DNA from: Rhodococcus sp. 105337
GTDB lineage: Bacteria; Actinomycetota; Actinomycetes; Mycobacteriales; Mycobacteriaceae
Assembly (NCBI RefSeq): GCF_012844225.1
Contig: NZ_JABAGQ010000002.1
Coordinates: forward strand, 1-64,000
Direction: 5' to 3'
DNA length: 64,000 bases
Every line of letters starts with the position of its first letter. Position 1 is the stretch's first letter. Under the pieces are notes generated by a model that worked only from the letters and a program-made list of their open reading frames with translations, ran no database searches and was not told the DNA's origin. The translations under genes and the position numbers were made by a program. This document shows positions 1 to 8,592 of the stretch, piece by piece.

Positions 1-1851
1 TCGGTGGCGCATTTTGTGCCGTCGATGTTGGCGGTGTTCGTAACCGAGGCCGGGGTCTCGGATCTGTCGGGTCTGCGCTACGTGTTTGCTTCGGGTGAGG
101 CGTTGTCGCCGTCGTTGGCGGCGCGGACGCGTGCGATGCTTCCGAATGCTGCGGTGCACAATTTGTATGGTCCGACCGAGGCCGCGGTGGATGTGACGTT
201 CCACGAGGTGACCTCGGCCGATACCGTGTCGGTTCCGATCGGTGCGCCGGTGTGGAATACGCAGGTGTTTGTGCTCGACAGCCGACTGGCGCCGGTGCCG
301 GTGGGTGTGGCGGGTGAGTTGTATCTGTCGGGTGTGCAGTTGGCTCGTGGGTATGTGGGGCGGCCGGATTTGTCGGCGGAGCGTTTTGTGGCGTCGCCGT
401 TCGGTGTGGGTGAGCGGTTGTATCGCACGGGTGATCTGGTGCGGTGGTCTGCTGATGGGGAGTTGGAGTACATCGGTCGTACCGATTTTCAGGTGAAGTT
501 GCGGGGGTTGCGGATCGAGCTCGGTGAGATCGAGGCGGCGTTGGTGTCGCACGAGTCGATCAGCCAGGCTGCGGTGGTGGTGTCGGCCTCTGATCTCGGG
601 GATCAGCTGGTGGGTTATGTGGTTCCTGTTGCGGGCGAGACTGTGGATCGTGACGAGTTGGCGGGGTTCGTCTCGGGGTTGTTGCCCGCGTATATGGTGC
701 CGTCGGTCTTGATGGTGCTCGATGAGTTGCCGGTGGGTTCGTCGGGCAAGTTGGACCGCAAGGCGTTGCCTTCCCCTACCTTCGAAGCTCGCGAGTTCCG
801 GGCGCCGCAGACAACCGTCGAACAGAGTGTGGCGTCGACGTTTGCGGATGTGTTGGGTCTCGAGCGGGTCGGTCTCGACGACAACTTCTTCGAGCTCGGT
901 GGCAACTCCCTGGTCGCGACGCAGGTCGCCAGCCGGCTGCAGAAGGAGACGGGGGTCGAAGTTCGGGTCCAGTGGTTGTTCACCGACTCCTCGGTAGCTG
1001 CACTCGCGCACCGCATCGAAACCGATGCCGGGAGCGAGGAGGACTTCGATCCGCTCACGGACGGCGCCGTACAGGTTCTGCTGCCGTTCCGTACGCACGG
1101 TTCCGGAAACCCGTTGTTCTGCATCCATTCGATGTACGGACTCGCGTGGACCTACTCGGGCCTGACCGGATTCGTGGACGATCGGCCCCTGTACGGGATA
1201 CAGACGCGCGCACTGTCGGACAACGACTACCTTCCCGGAACCATCGCGGAGATGGCGGACGACTATCTCCGGGAGATCAGGACGGCGCAGCCCGAGGGAC
1301 CGTACAACCTGATGGGATGGTCGCTCGGAGGAGTGGTGGCACACGAAGTCGCCGTGAAGTTGCAGAAGCAGGGCGAGTTCGTGGAAAGCCTCGTGATGCT
1401 GGACAGCCACTGGGATCTCGAGGCAGCGGAGTTCCGCCGTGCCATTCGCGCCAACCTCGCACAGATCGGCGTGATGCTCGAGGACTCGGACGATGTGGCT
1501 GCCCTGTCCGACGAACACATCCGAAGACTCTGGGACACGATGGCACAGGACGTGACTGCGCTCAGCGCGCTCACCCTCGAGCGTTTCCGCAACTTGTACC
1601 GAAGCGCCGTCCGATCGGGACAACTGATCGCATCGCATCTCCCGGGAACGTTCGACGGTGACATCCTGTATTTCAGTGCAGCCAACCATCCGCCCGCCCG
1701 GCACGGAGCGGCGAAGCGGTGGGCTCACCTCGTGACCGGACATGTCACCGATGTACCGATCGACTTCAGCCACGACGACATGACCTCGACGGAGGCGCTC
1801 GCGGAGATCGGCCCCGTGCTCGACCACTACCTCAAACGGAATGTGGTGTAA
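1..1851 (+). CDS. Non-ribosomal peptide synthetase, C-terminal part (A-PCP-TE), 5' end outside window
   Basis: This is the last module of an NRPS, and the frame is open to the left edge, so the gene is partial. The first ~255 residues are the C-terminal half of an adenylation domain: YGPTE near residue 55, YRTGD near 140, then GRTDFQVKLRG, and GKLDRKAL near 250. A carrier domain follows with LGGNSL near residue 300, whose Ser would take the phosphopantetheine arm. A type I thioesterase closes the protein, with GWSLGG (GxSxG) near residue 438, so the finished peptide is released here by hydrolysis or cyclisation. The specificity pocket is mostly outside the window, so the product cannot be named. 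Codon use changes sharply near position 775: T- and G-ending codons before, C-ending codons after. The ABC exporter and esterase nearby may handle the product; that is inference. Confidence 0.95.
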   Translation, partial: SVAHFVPSMLAVFVTEAGVSDLSGLRYVFASGEALSPSLAARTRAMLPNAAVHNLYGPTEAAVDVTFHEVTSADTVSVPIGAPVWNTQVFVLDSRLAPVPVGVAGELYLSGVQLARGYVGRPDLSAERFVASPFGVGERLYRTGDLVRWSADGELEYIGRTDFQVKLRGLRIELGEIEAALVSHESISQAAVVVSASDLGDQLVGYVVPVAGETVDRDELAGFVSGLLPAYMVPSVLMVLDELPVGSSGKLDRKALPSPTFEAREFRAPQTTVEQSVASTFADVLGLERVGLDDNFFELGGNSLVATQVASRLQKETGVEVRVQWLFTDSSVAALAHRIETDAGSEEDFDPLTDGAVQVLLPFRTHGSGNPLFCIHSMYGLAWTYSGLTGFVDDRPLYGIQTRALSDNDYLPGTIAEMADDYLREIRTAQPEGPYNLMGWSLGGVVAHEVAVKLQKQGEFVESLVMLDSHWDLEAAEFRRAIRANLAQIGVMLEDSDDVAALSDEHIRRLWDTMAQDVTALSALTLERFRNLYRSAVRSGQLIASHLPGTFDGDILYFSAANHPPARHGAAKRWAHLVTGHVTDVPIDFSHDDMTSTEALAEIGPVLDHYLKRNVV

Positions 1852-1985
1852 CAAGTTGCCGCTGGAATGCGACGCATGTAACTGTACGTAGGCTGCGATC
1901 GGGTACGTTCCGTTCGTACTCGCCTCGGACGAGGCGCCGTTGATGTCGACCACGCTGTCCAACCCGAAAAAGGTGAAAGAACCGT

Positions 1986-3044
1986 ATGAAGCATCCGAGA
2001 CGAGGATCCGGACGACTTCGCGTCCTGACTGCAGGCGCAGCATGCGCGTTGTTCTCTTCCGCTCTGCTGGTCTCCCCGGCAGCGGCTGATCCGGTCGCGG
2101 ACACCCTGCAGCCGCTCGAGTCGGTGACGAGCGAGAACGGATCGCACATCAGCCGCATCGAAAAGTACGACGAGCAGCAGTTGCTGGTCTACGTTTACTC
2201 GGCCTCGATGGACAAGGAAATCCTGCTCGACGTATGGCGTCCGGCAGACATCAGTGAACCGCGCCCCACGCTGTACCTGCTCAACGGTGCCGGTGGCGGA
2301 GAAGACAGCGCGACGTGGCGTTACCGTACCGACGCCATCGACTTCTTCAAGGACAAGAATCTCAACGTCGTCTCGCCGGTCGGTGGTAAGTGGAGCTACT
2401 ACACCGACTGGAATCAGGAGGACCCGGCCCTCGGCGTGAACAAATGGGAGACCTTCCTGACCAAGGAGGTTCCTCCGCTGATCGATGCGGCGCTGGGAAC
2501 CAACGGTGTGAACGCGATCGCCGGTTTGTCCTCATCGGGTACCTCGGTGCTCCAGCTCGCGATCGCGGGCGGGGGTCTCTACAAGGGTGTGGCCGCCTAC
2601 AGCGGATGTGCGCAGACCTCCGATCCGATCGGGCAGGAGTTCGTCAAGATCACCACCGAGGTGTGGGGCGGGGGCGACACTCGCAATATGTGGGGTGAAA
2701 CCGACGATCCGACCTGGGTGGAGAAGGACCCGTACGTCAACGCCGAGAAACTTCGGGGTCTCGAGCTCTATATCTCCAACGGCAACGGACTGCCCGGACA
2801 GTACGACACCCTCTACGGCCCGGAGATCGACGGCAAGGTGGAGATTCTCGCCAATCAGGTGGTCGTGGGCGGTGTCATCGAAGCCGCGACGAATTACTGC
2901 ACTCACAATCTTCGCGACCGGCTCGACGAGCTGGACATCCCCGCGACCTACAACTTCCGTGACTCCGGCACTCATTCGTGGAAGTACTGGCAGGACGACC
3001 TGAAGGATTCGTGGCCTGTGCTGCAGAAGGCCCTCGGCATCTGA
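1986..3044 (+). CDS. Secreted antigen 85-like alpha/beta-hydrolase (esterase / putative mycolyltransferase)
   Basis: A 352-residue exported protein of the esterase D / antigen 85 fold. Residues 1-34 form a signal peptide ending in an Ala-rich cleavage region. The nucleophile motif GLSSSG (Ser about 184) matches the GLSMSG context of mycolyltransferases, and GTHSW near residue 331 supplies the likely catalytic His. Antigen 85-type enzymes move mycolic acids between trehalose and arabinogalactan at the cell wall. That role fits a mycolic-acid bacterium, but esterases of other specificity share the fold. The gene stands alone, 134 bases after the NRPS gene, and ends at a strong bidirectional hairpin. 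The ATG start is preceded by a purine-rich AAGGTGAAAG. Confidence 0.85.
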   Translation: MKHPRRGSGRLRVLTAGAACALFSSALLVSPAAADPVADTLQPLESVTSENGSHISRIEKYDEQQLLVYVYSASMDKEILLDVWRPADISEPRPTLYLLNGAGGGEDSATWRYRTDAIDFFKDKNLNVVSPVGGKWSYYTDWNQEDPALGVNKWETFLTKEVPPLIDAALGTNGVNAIAGLSSSGTSVLQLAIAGGGLYKGVAAYSGCAQTSDPIGQEFVKITTEVWGGGDTRNMWGETDDPTWVEKDPYVNAEKLRGLELYISNGNGLPGQYDTLYGPEIDGKVEILANQVVVGGVIEAATNYCTHNLRDRLDELDIPATYNFRDSGTHSWKYWQDDLKDSWPVLQKALGI

Positions 3045-3060
3045 CATCGGCTGTGAACGC

Positions 3061-3094
3061 GTGAAGCCTCTCCCACCTGTGGGAGAGGCTTCAC
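3061..3094. terminator. Bidirectional hairpin terminator
   Basis: A perfect 15-bp inverted repeat with a 4-base loop (arms 3061-3075 and 3080-3094) is followed by TGCTTT. It lies between the converging esterase gene and the ABC transporter operon, so it can end transcription from both sides. Confidence 0.8.
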
Positions 3095-3124
3095 TGCTTT
3101 CTGCCGCCTGGACTGCCCGGTTCG

Positions 3125-3970
3125 TCAGCCGTTCTGCGCCGCGCGCCGGTACCCTCTGATCGCCGGAACGAGGAACACCGCCACGGTTCCGAGCGACCAC
3201 GCAAGCGTTTTCACGAACGGTTCGGCCACCGGCCCGCCGATCGCCAGCGCGCGCATCGTGTCGATTGCGCACGACATCGGCTGGTTGGCCACGATCGGCT
3301 GGAGCCAGGTCGGGTATGCCATCACCGGCACGAATCCCGAGTTGAAGAACATGAGCATCGTGCAGACGATCGACACCAGTTCCACCAGGGGAATTCGTCC
3401 GGGAACGGTTGCCAGCACCGTCACCATCATCGCGAAGCCGATACCGAAGATCAGCGGCACCACGAAAAGCAGGACGGAAGCGCCGAGGCCCTGGGTGAAC
3501 CGGAAACCCATCACCATCCCCGCGGCGACGATCACGAGCGAGGTCACGAAGACTCGTATCGTCTCTGCCATGAGGCGGCCCACGAGGCCGGCCGAACGAT
3601 GGATCGGCAGGGTGTAGAAGCGTCCCAGCAGTCCGGAGTCGCGCTCGGCGCGCAGCCCGACCGCGCTCACCACCGACCCGAACATCGCGCCCACCAGCAC
3701 GATCATGGGAACGGTACCGAAGATCGACGATTGCCCGGTCGCGGCGGTGATGCTGTCCCCGAGCACGATCCGGAACATCACCAGCGTCAGCGCCGGGTAG
3801 ATCAACGCCTGGATCAGAGTTACCGGATCGCGCGCCCACCGCAGCAGGAGGCGCCCGCACTGCAACCGGCTGTGCTCCCACAACGCGGGGAGAGAGTTCT
3901 CGTCCCGCGCATGGTCGGCTGCCGGGTACACAACCGTGCCGTTCGGGCGTGATTCGACGGTGTCGCTCAT
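3125..3970 (-). CDS. ABC-2 type transporter permease (DrrC-like)
   Basis: A 281-residue membrane protein with about six hydrophobic segments after a hydrophilic N-terminus. It has the ABC-2 layout: a cytoplasmic stretch LRAERDSGLLGRFY before the middle helices, and a C-terminal part with NSGFVPVMAYP and ANQPMS that closely matches its upstream partner (SCGFVPESGFP, RNQPIS). The two permeases and the ATPase form one minus-strand operon; this gene starts 4 bases after its partner's stop. Drr-type systems export antibiotics, glycolipids or lipids from the inner leaflet. The substrate here is unknown; the neighbouring NRPS suggests a peptide or siderophore. Confidence 0.88.
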   Translation of the reverse strand: MSDTVESRPNGTVVYPAADHARDENSLPALWEHSRLQCGRLLLRWARDPVTLIQALIYPALTLVMFRIVLGDSITAATGQSSIFGTVPMIVLVGAMFGSVVSAVGLRAERDSGLLGRFYTLPIHRSAGLVGRLMAETIRVFVTSLVIVAAGMVMGFRFTQGLGASVLLFVVPLIFGIGFAMMVTVLATVPGRIPLVELVSIVCTMLMFFNSGFVPVMAYPTWLQPIVANQPMSCAIDTMRALAIGGPVAEPFVKTLAWSLGTVAVFLVPAIRGYRRAAQNG

Positions 3971-3974
3971 CCGC

Positions 3975-4832
3975 TCACCCCCTCCTCGTCGTGGCCCAGA
4001 GAGCTGCCGGAAGACAGACCACAGCGAGCCCGATCATCCAGAACGCACTCGGCCTGAAGACTTCCCATGTCACGCCGTCCTGCGCCATGTCGCGCATCGC
4101 GAAGGAGAACTGCGAGATGGGCTGGTTGCGGACGAACGGCCTGATCCATTCGGGAAAGCCGCTCTCGGGCACGAATCCGCACGAGAGCATCCCGAGGATC
4201 AGTTGTGGGAGTGTCAGCGCCTGAGACGTCGCCTCCGGGCTCTTGGACAGGCTTCCGATCGCGTCGGCGCCCAGGCACAGCAGAACACTGATGGCGAGTG
4301 CGGTCGCGCAGAACAAGGCCGCCTGGCCGAATCCCGCCGAGAACCGGAAACCGATCGCATAGCCGAATCCGATGGCCGCAATCAGCGACACGATCGACCG
4401 GACCGTCCCGGCCGCCAATCTGGCCAGCATCGGTATCCCAGCCACCACCGGCATCGTCTGCATTCGTGTCGTCAGTCCGGTCGATGCCTCCGACGCAGCA
4501 AGCTGAGCCGCGGAGATCGCGGTGAACGCCATGGACTGCAACACGATGATCGGCATCAGGAACTGCGCGTAGTCGATGCCCTGGAGCTGCATCACGAACT
4601 TGAGAGGTAGGTAGAACCCGAGTCCGAAGACGACCGGCGCTATCACCGCGACCACGAGTTCGCCGTTGCGCGCCATCGTCCGCAGCGCGCGCGTGGTCAG
4701 CACCCACCATTGCTTCGAGGCGGCGGGCGCGATCCGGCGATGGTCTCCTCCGGGGCTGTCGCCCGAACCCGGAGTGGACGAGCCGGTCGACGGAGGGTCG
4801 GGGAGCGGCGCCCGATCGGTGCGTGTCGTCAC
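3975..4832 (-). CDS. ABC-2 type transporter permease (DrrB-like)
   Basis: A 285-residue permease with a ~35-residue Pro/Ser/Thr-rich cytoplasmic N-terminus followed by about six membrane helices. The segment CGFVPESGFPEWIRPFVRNQPISQF is typical of the ABC-2 C-terminal half and parallels the downstream permease, so the two probably pair as a heterodimer. The GTG start at 4832 overlaps the stop of the ATPase gene by four bases (GTGA), which indicates translational coupling. Confidence 0.87.
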   Translation of the reverse strand: MTTRTDRAPLPDPPSTGSSTPGSGDSPGGDHRRIAPAASKQWWVLTTRALRTMARNGELVVAVIAPVVFGLGFYLPLKFVMQLQGIDYAQFLMPIIVLQSMAFTAISAAQLAASEASTGLTTRMQTMPVVAGIPMLARLAAGTVRSIVSLIAAIGFGYAIGFRFSAGFGQAALFCATALAISVLLCLGADAIGSLSKSPEATSQALTLPQLILGMLSCGFVPESGFPEWIRPFVRNQPISQFSFAMRDMAQDGVTWEVFRPSAFWMIGLAVVCLPAALWATTRRG

Positions 4833-5875
4833 GGTAGTTCCCCCGCCACCGCCGCCTCCGGTCGTTCTCCGGCGGACGGGTCCGCCGGCGACTCACCCGG
4901 TACGGGCGTCGCGGTGTGTCCGGTGAGACGCAGGAACACATCGTCGAGCGACGGCCTCCGAAGCCCGATATCTGCGAGGTCCACGTCGAGCGGTTCGAGG
5001 CGCCGAAGAGCCTCGGTGAGGGTCGCGGCGCCGTCGGGTGCCGGGATCGAGATCCTGTCCTCGTCTCCTTCGGTCCCGAGGGGGAACGCCGCGCGAGCGT
5101 CCGGCGGCACCATGTCACCGAGCGCCTGCGCGATGGCCGGGAGGGCGCGGGGCTCGACCGGCACGATCTCGCAGAAGCTGCCTCCTGCCGATGCCTTGAG
5201 CTGGTTGGCTGTGCCCTCGGCGATGACGGTGCCCTTGTCGATCACGATGATGTTGTCGCTCAGTACATCCGCCTCTTCGAGGTACTGGGTCGTCAGGAGC
5301 ACCGTGATCCCCTGGTCCTTGAGCGCCGACACCAGCGCCCACACGCCCTGCCGGCTCCGCGGATCGAGTCCCGTGGTCGGCTCGTCGAGAAAGACCACCT
5401 CCGGGCGGACCACCAGTCCGCAGGCGATGTCGACGCGGCGTCGCATGCCGCCGGAGTAGCCTTTCACCGGGCGGCGAGCGGCTTCGACCAGATCGAACTG
5501 GCGGAGGAGGTCGTCGGCGCGCCGCTTCGCCGATGCGTTGTCGAGACCCATCAGCCGGCCGAAGAGCACGAGGTTCTCCCGGCCCGTGAGCGTGTCGTCG
5601 AGCGCCGCGAACTGGCCGGTCATCATGATGGATCGGCGCACCGCCGCAGCGTCGGTGACGACGTCGTGTCCCGCAACGACCGCTCGCCCGGAAGTGGGGC
5701 GCAACAACGTCGACAGGACCTTGACCATCGTGGTCTTTCCGGCTCCGTTGGGTCCCAGAATGGCGAGGACACGCCCCGCAGCGGCAGTGAAACCGATCCC
5801 GTCGAGGGCCTCGACATCGCCGAAAGACTTGTGCACGTCCTCCACGAGGACTGCCTGATCATGACTGTTCAGCAT
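4829..5875 (-). CDS. ABC transporter ATP-binding protein (DrrA-like)
   Basis: A 348-residue nucleotide-binding subunit that powers the two downstream permeases. The Walker A motif GPNGAGKTT is at about residues 41-49, the ABC signature YSGGMRRRVDIA near 145, Walker B VVFLDEPTTGLDP near 165 and the switch region TTQYLEEAD near 200. A C-terminal extension of ~100 residues with LRRPSLDDVFLRLTGH is typical of the DrrA daunorubicin-resistance family. ATG 5875 is preferred because GGTGGAG stands at a suitable distance; an in-frame GTG lies one codon upstream at 5878. The tail beyond the family domain is Pro/Ala/Glu-rich. Confidence 0.92.
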   Translation of the reverse strand: MLNSHDQAVLVEDVHKSFGDVEALDGIGFTAAAGRVLAILGPNGAGKTTMVKVLSTLLRPTSGRAVVAGHDVVTDAAAVRRSIMMTGQFAALDDTLTGRENLVLFGRLMGLDNASAKRRADDLLRQFDLVEAARRPVKGYSGGMRRRVDIACGLVVRPEVVFLDEPTTGLDPRSRQGVWALVSALKDQGITVLLTTQYLEEADVLSDNIIVIDKGTVIAEGTANQLKASAGGSFCEIVPVEPRALPAIAQALGDMVPPDARAAFPLGTEGDEDRISIPAPDGAATLTEALRRLEPLDVDLADIGLRRPSLDDVFLRLTGHTATPVPGESPADPSAGERPEAAVAGELP

Positions 5876-6139
5876 CACACTCCACCGTCGAACTCGGTCC
5901 CGCCCTGCATCGGGACTTCGTCTTCCCGCCGGCGGCGGTGCCGCCGACCATGACGGATGCGCTGCCGTCGAGAGGCGATGTTACCGGCGTCACTGCAACG
6001 AGGCGGGTCCAATGGTGTATCGGCGGGCCTCTGGCAACGGATGGTGGGAGGAATCGAGCCGCCGCGCCGTTTTCGAGACAAGATCACAACGGGACACCCC
6101 CGACCGGCGAATCCGGCCGATCCGTGGTCTTCTGGGGGC

Positions 6140-7795
6140 GTGGCAGTCCCAGTAACGCGTCGGCAGTTGATCGGGGGAGCGGCGGGCGGACTGGTCGCCT
6201 GGGGTTCGGTCTCGGCCGCTACCTCTCGGGCAGCTCGGCACAGACTGCCGGAGCCGGAGACGGTCACCGCCGGCGATCCGGCGCTGATGAGCGCCGTGGA
6301 CGCCGCTGCACTTCTGCGCGCCGGCCTGTTGCATCCCCGCGAGTTGCTCGAGTCGTGCCTCAGCCGCACCCGCGCCTTCGACGGTGACGTCGGTGCCTGG
6401 GTGCGGCTCTATCCCGAACTCGCGTACGAGGCGGCCGATGCGGCGGGGGAGCGTCTCGCCCGCGCGCGACGCGAGCAGACGCACATCTCCCCGTTGTGCG
6501 GGCTGCCGATCGCGCTCAAGGACATCTTCGCGGTATCCGGTCTGCCGTTGACCGCGTCGAGCCGGGTGCTCGAGGGCAACATCGCAGCCGGTCACTCGGG
6601 GGTGTGGCGGAGGCTCGACGCGGCCGGCGCGGTACTCATGGGTCACACGCACACCGACGAGTTCGCGATGGGGGTCACGACCCCACAGGTCGGCAACCCC
6701 TGGAACACGAGATTCTCGCCCGGGGGCTCTTCGGGAGGCAGTGCAGCCGCTCTCGCGGCGCGCTTCGTGCCCCTCGCTCTGGGCAGTGACACCGGAGGCT
6801 CGGCACGACTGCCCGCCAGTGCCTGCGGAGTCTCGTCGATCAAACCCACCTACGGGGCGATCACGTCGTACGGCATGATCCCGCTCACCTGGACCCGAGA
6901 CCATGTCGGGCCGATGGCGCGCAGTCTCGGAGACGCGGCCCTGCTCATGTCCGTGCTCGCGGGATCGGACGCCGACGATCCGATCACGTCCCTCGGGCGC
7001 CCGGTTCCGGAGGGCGGATACCCGCTCGCTGCTCGCGGCGGAGCGGCGCCTCTCTCCGGAATCAGGATCGGGGTACCGGTCGATTCCCGTCCCGCACCCG
7101 TGGCCGCGGTGCAGCGGGTCGTCGACGGATTCCTCGACGTCGTACGTTCGCTCGGCGCTGTGACCGTGCCGGTGACCATGCCGCCTCTGCCGTCGTCGCT
7201 CGCGACGGGCGATCAGGTGGAGATGGGCTCCTACCATCAGCAGTTCGCAGATCGGCTCGGGCTGTACCGGCCGGACAAGGCGGTGCTGGTGTCCGCGGCC
7301 GTCGCGTCGCTGGGGGTGCCCGTCGGTGACTACTTCCAGTTCGAACGCGACCGGCTTCGCTACCAATCGGAGTACAACCGGATGTTCGCCGATCAGGATC
7401 TCGATGCCATTGCGGTGGCGGGGTCGGCGGTCGACGGTGCGCGTCGCGACGAGTTCCTCGGCGTCAGCGTCACGGCGGGTGTGGTGGGCGACGTGCGGTG
7501 GGCGAACTACGCGGGCGCGCCCGTGGTGACGCTTCCGGCGGGGCGGTCGGGGGACACGGGGATGCCGGTGGGGGTGCAACTCGGCGCGCGCCCCTGGCAG
7601 GATGCCGAACTCATCGCGCTCGGCCTGGAAGTGCAAGCAGCACTGCCGGTTTGGCGTGACGAACCGGTACTCGTACCGGCGATCGCTCGTGTTCCCGAGG
7701 TGGGGAGGGTGCAGCCGGGGCGAGGGCCCGATCCCACCAACACCGTCGGCGCGGCGGCGCCGTTGCGCACGCCCGCGATGAATCCGGTGGGGTAG
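6140..7795 (+). CDS. Tat-exported amidase (amidase signature family)
   Basis: A 551-residue amidase with the Ser-cisSer-Lys triad of the GatA / amidase signature family: Lys127 in IALKDIF, cis-Ser197 in PGGSSGGS and nucleophile Ser221 in GSDTGGS. The 24-residue spacing between the serines equals that of GatA. The N-terminus VTRRQLIGGAAGGLVA is a twin-arginine export signal, so the enzyme acts outside the cytoplasm and is not the tRNA amidotransferase subunit. The start is placed at GTG 6140 because it puts the RR motif at residues 7-8; the upstream open frame has no such support. No partner genes adjoin it, and the substrate is unknown. Confidence 0.87.
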   Translation: MAVPVTRRQLIGGAAGGLVAWGSVSAATSRAARHRLPEPETVTAGDPALMSAVDAAALLRAGLLHPRELLESCLSRTRAFDGDVGAWVRLYPELAYEAADAAGERLARARREQTHISPLCGLPIALKDIFAVSGLPLTASSRVLEGNIAAGHSGVWRRLDAAGAVLMGHTHTDEFAMGVTTPQVGNPWNTRFSPGGSSGGSAAALAARFVPLALGSDTGGSARLPASACGVSSIKPTYGAITSYGMIPLTWTRDHVGPMARSLGDAALLMSVLAGSDADDPITSLGRPVPEGGYPLAARGGAAPLSGIRIGVPVDSRPAPVAAVQRVVDGFLDVVRSLGAVTVPVTMPPLPSSLATGDQVEMGSYHQQFADRLGLYRPDKAVLVSAAVASLGVPVGDYFQFERDRLRYQSEYNRMFADQDLDAIAVAGSAVDGARRDEFLGVSVTAGVVGDVRWANYAGAPVVTLPAGRSGDTGMPVGVQLGARPWQDAELIALGLEVQAALPVWRDEPVLVPAIARVPEVGRVQPGRGPDPTNTVGAAAPLRTPAMNPVG

Positions 7796-7839
7796 CCGGC
7801 ACCGGTTGCCGGGTGAGCGAGACCACGAAGGGCGCCGAG

Positions 7840-7868
7840 TTGAACTCTCGCGTGGACTCCTGCATACT
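7840..7868 (+). promoter_or_regulatory. Candidate promoter of the S10 ribosomal operon
   Basis: TTGAAC (7840-7845), 17 bases, then CATACT (7863-7868) form a sigma-A-like promoter just after the amidase gene. Transcription would start near 7875, about 385 bases before rpsJ. It is the best match I found in the gap, but it was picked by eye. Confidence 0.5.
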
Positions 7869-7874
7869 GGTCGG

Positions 7875-8258
7875 GTTGCCTTGACCGGGCCATGGGTTGT
7901 TTCGCGGCTCGGATCGGGAAATCGTGACAGTCGCTGATCGGCCCGAGGGTTGGTTGCGGCCACAATGCAAGACGGAAGCAGTACCAGCGTGCGCTCGTAT
8001 GAGTGCATTCGGTCCCGTTCTTTGCGGTGTCGAAGCCCAGAGCTTCGTCGCCGGGGAATGAGCGACTGGGCGACACGCCCGACCGCGTGGACCGGAGAAC
8101 AATGACAGATGAACAGCGGCAGCGGATCGGGTGACCCCGGCTCGCAATGTGTATTCCAGTGCTGTTCTCTGTCGCCGTTCCCCTGGGGAACTGTGCAGAC
8201 GAGGTGGTTCCCGGCTTGATCGGGTGCTACGAAACGCGGCAAGAAAAGGACACTAAGC
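7875..8258 (+). promoter_or_regulatory. Long leader region of the S10 operon
   Basis: This gene-free stretch of almost 400 bases precedes rpsJ. It contains a small hairpin (CGAAGC, 5-base loop, GCTTCG; 8031-8047) and a 15-base palindrome GTTCCCCTGGGGAAC (8177-8191). It also has a possible 10-codon leader reading frame at 8102-8134 (ATG to TGA) with CGGAGA just upstream. S10 leaders in other bacteria bind ribosomal protein L4 for feedback. Nothing here proves that, but a long structured leader is compatible with it. AAAAGGAC just before 8259 is the rpsJ ribosome-binding site. Confidence 0.4.
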
Positions 8259-8564
8259 GTGGCGGGACAGAAGATCCGCATCAGGCTCAAGGCCTATGAC
8301 CACGAGGCGATCGACGCATCTGCGCGCAAGATCGTCGAGACGGTCACCCGTACGGGTGCCCGCGTGGTCGGCCCGGTGCCGTTGCCTACAGAAAAGAACG
8401 TGTACTGCGTCATTCGTTCGCCGCACAAGTACAAGGACTCGCGCGAGCACTTCGAGATGCGTACCCACAAGCGGCTGATCGACATCCTCGACCCGACGCC
8501 GAAGACTGTCGACGCGCTCATGCGCATCGACCTTCCGGCGAGCGTCGATGTCAACATTCAGTGA
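8259..8564 (+). CDS. rpsJ: 30S ribosomal protein S10
   Basis: A 101-residue S10/NusE protein, opening with [26 protein letters not shown] and containing [37 protein letters not shown] across the family core. It sits in the 30S head and also acts as NusE in antitermination with NusB. It is the first gene of the S10 operon. The GTG start is preceded by AAAAGGAC; rplC follows after 28 bases. Confidence 0.98.
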   Translation: MAGQKIRIRLKAYDHEAIDASARKIVETVTRTGARVVGPVPLPTEKNVYCVIRSPHKYKDSREHFEMRTHKRLIDILDPTPKTVDALMRIDLPASVDVNIQ

Positions 8565-8592
8565 GCTTCGGAAGACGCAGCGGAGATAACAC

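Noticed and set aside
6040-6080. tRNA-like fragment on the minus strand (CTCGAAAAC anticodon-loop-like, then CTCGATTCCTCCCACCA)
   Set aside because: A 3' tRNA half left by an integrated element was considered. The T stem has a C-T mismatch, the matching 5' acceptor strand is absent and no integrase gene is nearby, so it is probably chance.
7881-7910. Second TTGACC hexamer downstream of the candidate S10 promoter
   Set aside because: No acceptable -10 hexamer lies 16-19 bases after it.
5990-8290. Very long open frame (over 700 codons) on the minus strand opposite the amidase gene
   Set aside because: It is antisense to a gene with an intact catalytic triad, is rich in Arg/Pro/His/Gly and shows no family motif. 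This is the usual GC-rich shadow frame.
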